Assembly: GCA_000383735.1 (NCBI GenBank) | Contig: KB912155.1 | Coordinates: 1-7,435 of the forward strand | Reading direction: 5' to 3' | DNA length: 7,435 nt | Source: Verrucomicrobia bacterium SCGC AAA164-M04 | GTDB lineage: Bacteria; Verrucomicrobiota; Verrucomicrobiae; Verrucomicrobiales; Akkermansiaceae | Shown here: positions 5,844 through 7,435 of the stretch, one piece after another | Layout: each line of letters opens with the position of its first letter | Position numbering within the stretch: the first letter of the stretch is position 1 | The notes under the pieces: model-generated | Databases searched by the model: none | The model's input: the letters and a program-made list of their open reading frames with translations, nothing else | What the model was told of the DNA's origin: nothing | Program-made: the position numbers and the translations under genes

Positions 5844-6614
5844 TTAGGCGTAGTAATTCATGTGGGGTGGACGAAGAAAACCGATAAGGGTTTGATTCGA
5901 AGTTTTGGCGAAGTTAACGGCTAGCGATGATGGTGCGGAAATCCCTGCGACGAGGGGCAAGCGTGCGGCAACGGCTTTTTGCATGAGCTCAAATGAGATG
6001 CGGCCCGAGAGGAGAAGGAAACAGTGCGTGAAATCGATTTCTTTGATGAGACCTTCGCCAATCGCCTTATCAAGGGCATTGTGTCTTCCGATATCTTCGC
6101 GAAGGATAAGGAGCTTTCCTTCCTGTGAAAAAATTCCTGAGGCGTGGATGCCTCCGGTTGAATCAAAGTTAGCCTGGGCGGCTCGCATGGTATCAGGTGC
6201 CGTTTGAATGACGAGAGGATCAAATTCTGGTTTTTGTCCGATAGGAGGATGGTTTTGTAAGATGGCGTCGACTGTGGCTTTGCCGCAGAGACCACAGGAA
6301 GAGGCGGAAAAAAGGTGGCGGGTGAGGCGTTCCCAGTCGCATTTATGGTCATCGATAAGGAAAACCATAGCGTGATTGTCTCGGGCCTCGATGTCGATGC
6401 GGCGGACTTGTGTCATCCTCTCGATAATTCCCTCGGTGAGTAAAAACCCCATTACGAGAAGTTCATCGTCGCCTGGGGTTCGCATAAGAACGGCGAGTGG
6501 CCGGCCATCGACCACGACTTGCAGAGGCTCTTCAACCGCAACAATATCGTCGAGCGGTGTTTCTTTTCTTTCAGACCATCGGGTGATCTGACAGGCGAGG
6601 GACGACTTGGGCAT
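5844..6614 (-). CDS. fdhD: Formate dehydrogenase accessory sulfurtransferase FdhD
   Basis: FdhD passes sulfur from a cysteine desulfurase to the molybdenum (or tungsten) bis-MGD cofactor, a step required for active formate dehydrogenase. The 256-residue protein is of usual length and has the family landmarks in order: EEPLQVVVDGRPLAVLMRTP (28-47), GFLLTEGII (56-64), the sulfur-carrying SSCGLCG with Cys107 and Cys110 (105-111), TGGIHASG (153-160), EDIGRHNALDKAIG (173-186), SGRISFELMQKA (203-214) and PLVAGISAPSSLAV (220-233). All look intact. The ATG at 6614 gives a normal N-terminus; no Shine-Dalgarno sequence is visible. It follows the nucleotidyltransferase gene by 41 bp on the same strand and so may be cotranscribed with it, although the two have no obvious shared job. 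No formate dehydrogenase subunit or molybdopterin gene lies in the window, so its client enzyme must be encoded elsewhere. Confidence 0.96.
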   Translation of the reverse strand: MPKSSLACQITRWSERKETPLDDIVAVEEPLQVVVDGRPLAVLMRTPGDDELLVMGFLLTEGIIERMTQVRRIDIEARDNHAMVFLIDDHKCDWERLTRHLFSASSCGLCGKATVDAILQNHPPIGQKPEFDPLVIQTAPDTMRAAQANFDSTGGIHASGIFSQEGKLLILREDIGRHNALDKAIGEGLIKEIDFTHCFLLLSGRISFELMQKAVAARLPLVAGISAPSSLAVNFAKTSNQTLIGFLRPPHMNYYA

Positions 6615-6655
6615 AGCCCGACTCTATCAAACTTTGGGAAGAATTCACGCTCGAG

Positions 6656-7435
6656 TTAAGCGAGAGGAGTTGGATAGTCGCCGTTTTTGATGAGTGCCGC
6701 AATGCTCTCGACGACATGGGGCTTGTCTTGAGGGTAAGTGACGCCGAACCAAGATGAGGAGGTTTCGAGGACATGACAGTCGGCGATGCCACGATTTACG
6801 AGGTCATCGACGACGGTTGGAATATAGCATTCACTTTTTGGTTCAGTGCCGTATTCGGCGAGGAACTTGGTGAAGTGATCCATGAGTTCAGTGAGGAAAG
6901 AAACAGGGAAAGCCCAAAGGTTCATTGAGACCACGACATTTTCCTCAACGAGGCAAGCGTTGCCAGCGATTCCGCGTCCTTCGATTTGGTTGTCGTCTTT
7001 GCGGGAGATTTCGACGACTTCCTCGACGCCTTTGAGAAGACCGTTGTCGATTTGGCAAATGCCGCGATTGACCGCGCCATGATCGGAGAGAGTGTTGACG
7101 ATATGGTAACCGACAAGGGCATAGCGAGCTTTCAAACTGCTCGAATGTTCACGAGTCAGAAAATTGGCGGCCTGTTGGTAGGCATCGGTCCCGTAAAAAT
7201 CGTCCGCATTGATGACGGCGAATGGGCGATCTATTTCTTCGCGTGCGGCCAGAATGGCGTGGGACGTTCCCCAAGGTTTCTCACGTCCTTTGGGGACAGT
7301 GTAAGCTTCGGGTAAATCGTCTAGCGTTTGGAAGGCGTAAGCGACTTCGATGTGGTTGGCAAATTTAGCACCCACGGTGGTTTGGAAGTCCTCGGCAAAG
7401 TCCTCGCGAATCACAAAAATCACCTTTGAGAATCC
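6656..7435 (-). CDS. Sugar-phosphate nucleotidyltransferase, N-terminus beyond the window
   Basis: The reading frame is open to the right edge, beginning GFSKVIFVIRED, so the gene starts outside the window and 259 residues are visible. The missing part should hold the GxGxR nucleotide-binding loop of NTP transferases. Visible landmarks are the Rossmann-like strand VIFVIRE, the KPWGTSHA substrate motif (visible residues 53-60) and VINADDFYG (74-82), where the aspartates fit the metal- and nucleotide-binding position. Later come SMNLWAFP and the C-terminal SSSWFGVTYPQDK. These resemble a bacterial group of NDP-sugar pyrophosphorylase-like proteins that transfer a nucleotide to a sugar 1-phosphate; the exact sugar cannot be told from this fragment. 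An internal GTG at 7423 is not the start, because family-like sequence continues upstream of it. The gene ends 41 bp before fdhD. Confidence 0.88.
   Translation of the reverse strand, partial: GFSKVIFVIREDFAEDFQTTVGAKFANHIEVAYAFQTLDDLPEAYTVPKGREKPWGTSHAILAAREEIDRPFAVINADDFYGTDAYQQAANFLTREHSSSLKARYALVGYHIVNTLSDHGAVNRGICQIDNGLLKGVEEVVEISRKDDNQIEGRGIAGNACLVEENVVVSMNLWAFPVSFLTELMDHFTKFLAEYGTEPKSECYIPTVVDDLVNRGIADCHVLETSSSWFGVTYPQDKPHVVESIAALIKNGDYPTPLA

Noticed and set aside
7421..7423. GTG at 7423 as the start of the nucleotidyltransferase
   Set aside because: The frame remains open to the window edge with family-like sequence (GFSK), and the essential N-terminal nucleotide-binding loop would be missing.
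1..7435. CRISPR array, insertion sequence, prophage or toxin-antitoxin pair
   Set aside because: No regularly spaced repeats, transposase or integrase motifs, terminal inverted repeats or small paired genes were seen on either strand.

Overview
The window looks like bacterial chromosome from a member of the Verrucomicrobiota or a close relative in the PVC group. This is inferred from gene content and not proven. The clues are an inter-alpha-trypsin-inhibitor-like VIT-vWA protein ending in a PEP-CTERM sorting signal, a five-helix membrane protein with an 'LRPLIG' motif, a rhomboid/derlin-like protein with a C-terminal Cys/His knuckle translationally coupled to hisI, and almost no Shine-Dalgarno sequences in front of the genes. 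I see no insertion sequence, phage gene, CRISPR array, rRNA or tRNA. Most of the window is ordinary housekeeping and cell-envelope sequence.

Layout. The left block (1-1364) is on the minus strand. A rhomboid-like membrane protein (start 1364) runs into hisI (539-87) with an ATGA stop/start overlap, and a further minus-strand gene may begin near position 54. The rhomboid-like gene is split by a run of nine G (nine C on the coding strand) at 808-816; removing one base gives a single 275-residue protein. A 450-bp divergent intergenic region (1365-1814) follows. The middle block is on the plus strand: a GcvH-like protein (1815-2189) whose lipoyl-lysine position is arginine, then an MTH1-like Nudix hydrolase (2284-2817). 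The right block is again on the minus strand, read from the right edge: a sugar-phosphate nucleotidyltransferase cut by the window edge, fdhD, the VIT-vWA PEP-CTERM protein, and the multi-span membrane protein. The last of these converges on the Nudix gene so tightly that both stop codons share the palindrome CTAG.

How the genes relate. HisI makes histidine. GcvH belongs to the glycine cleavage/lipoyl family, but no gcvT or gcvP is nearby and the carrier lysine is absent. The Nudix enzyme probably cleans oxidised nucleotides. FdhD matures formate dehydrogenase, which is not in the window. The VIT-vWA protein is an exported, probably exosortase-processed surface protein. No single pathway joins these genes, and I do not see a clear new multi-gene system. 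The points most worth a second look are the homopolymer frameshift, the Lys-to-Arg change in GcvH, the VIT-vWA/PEP-CTERM architecture, and several symmetric DNA elements in the intergenic regions.
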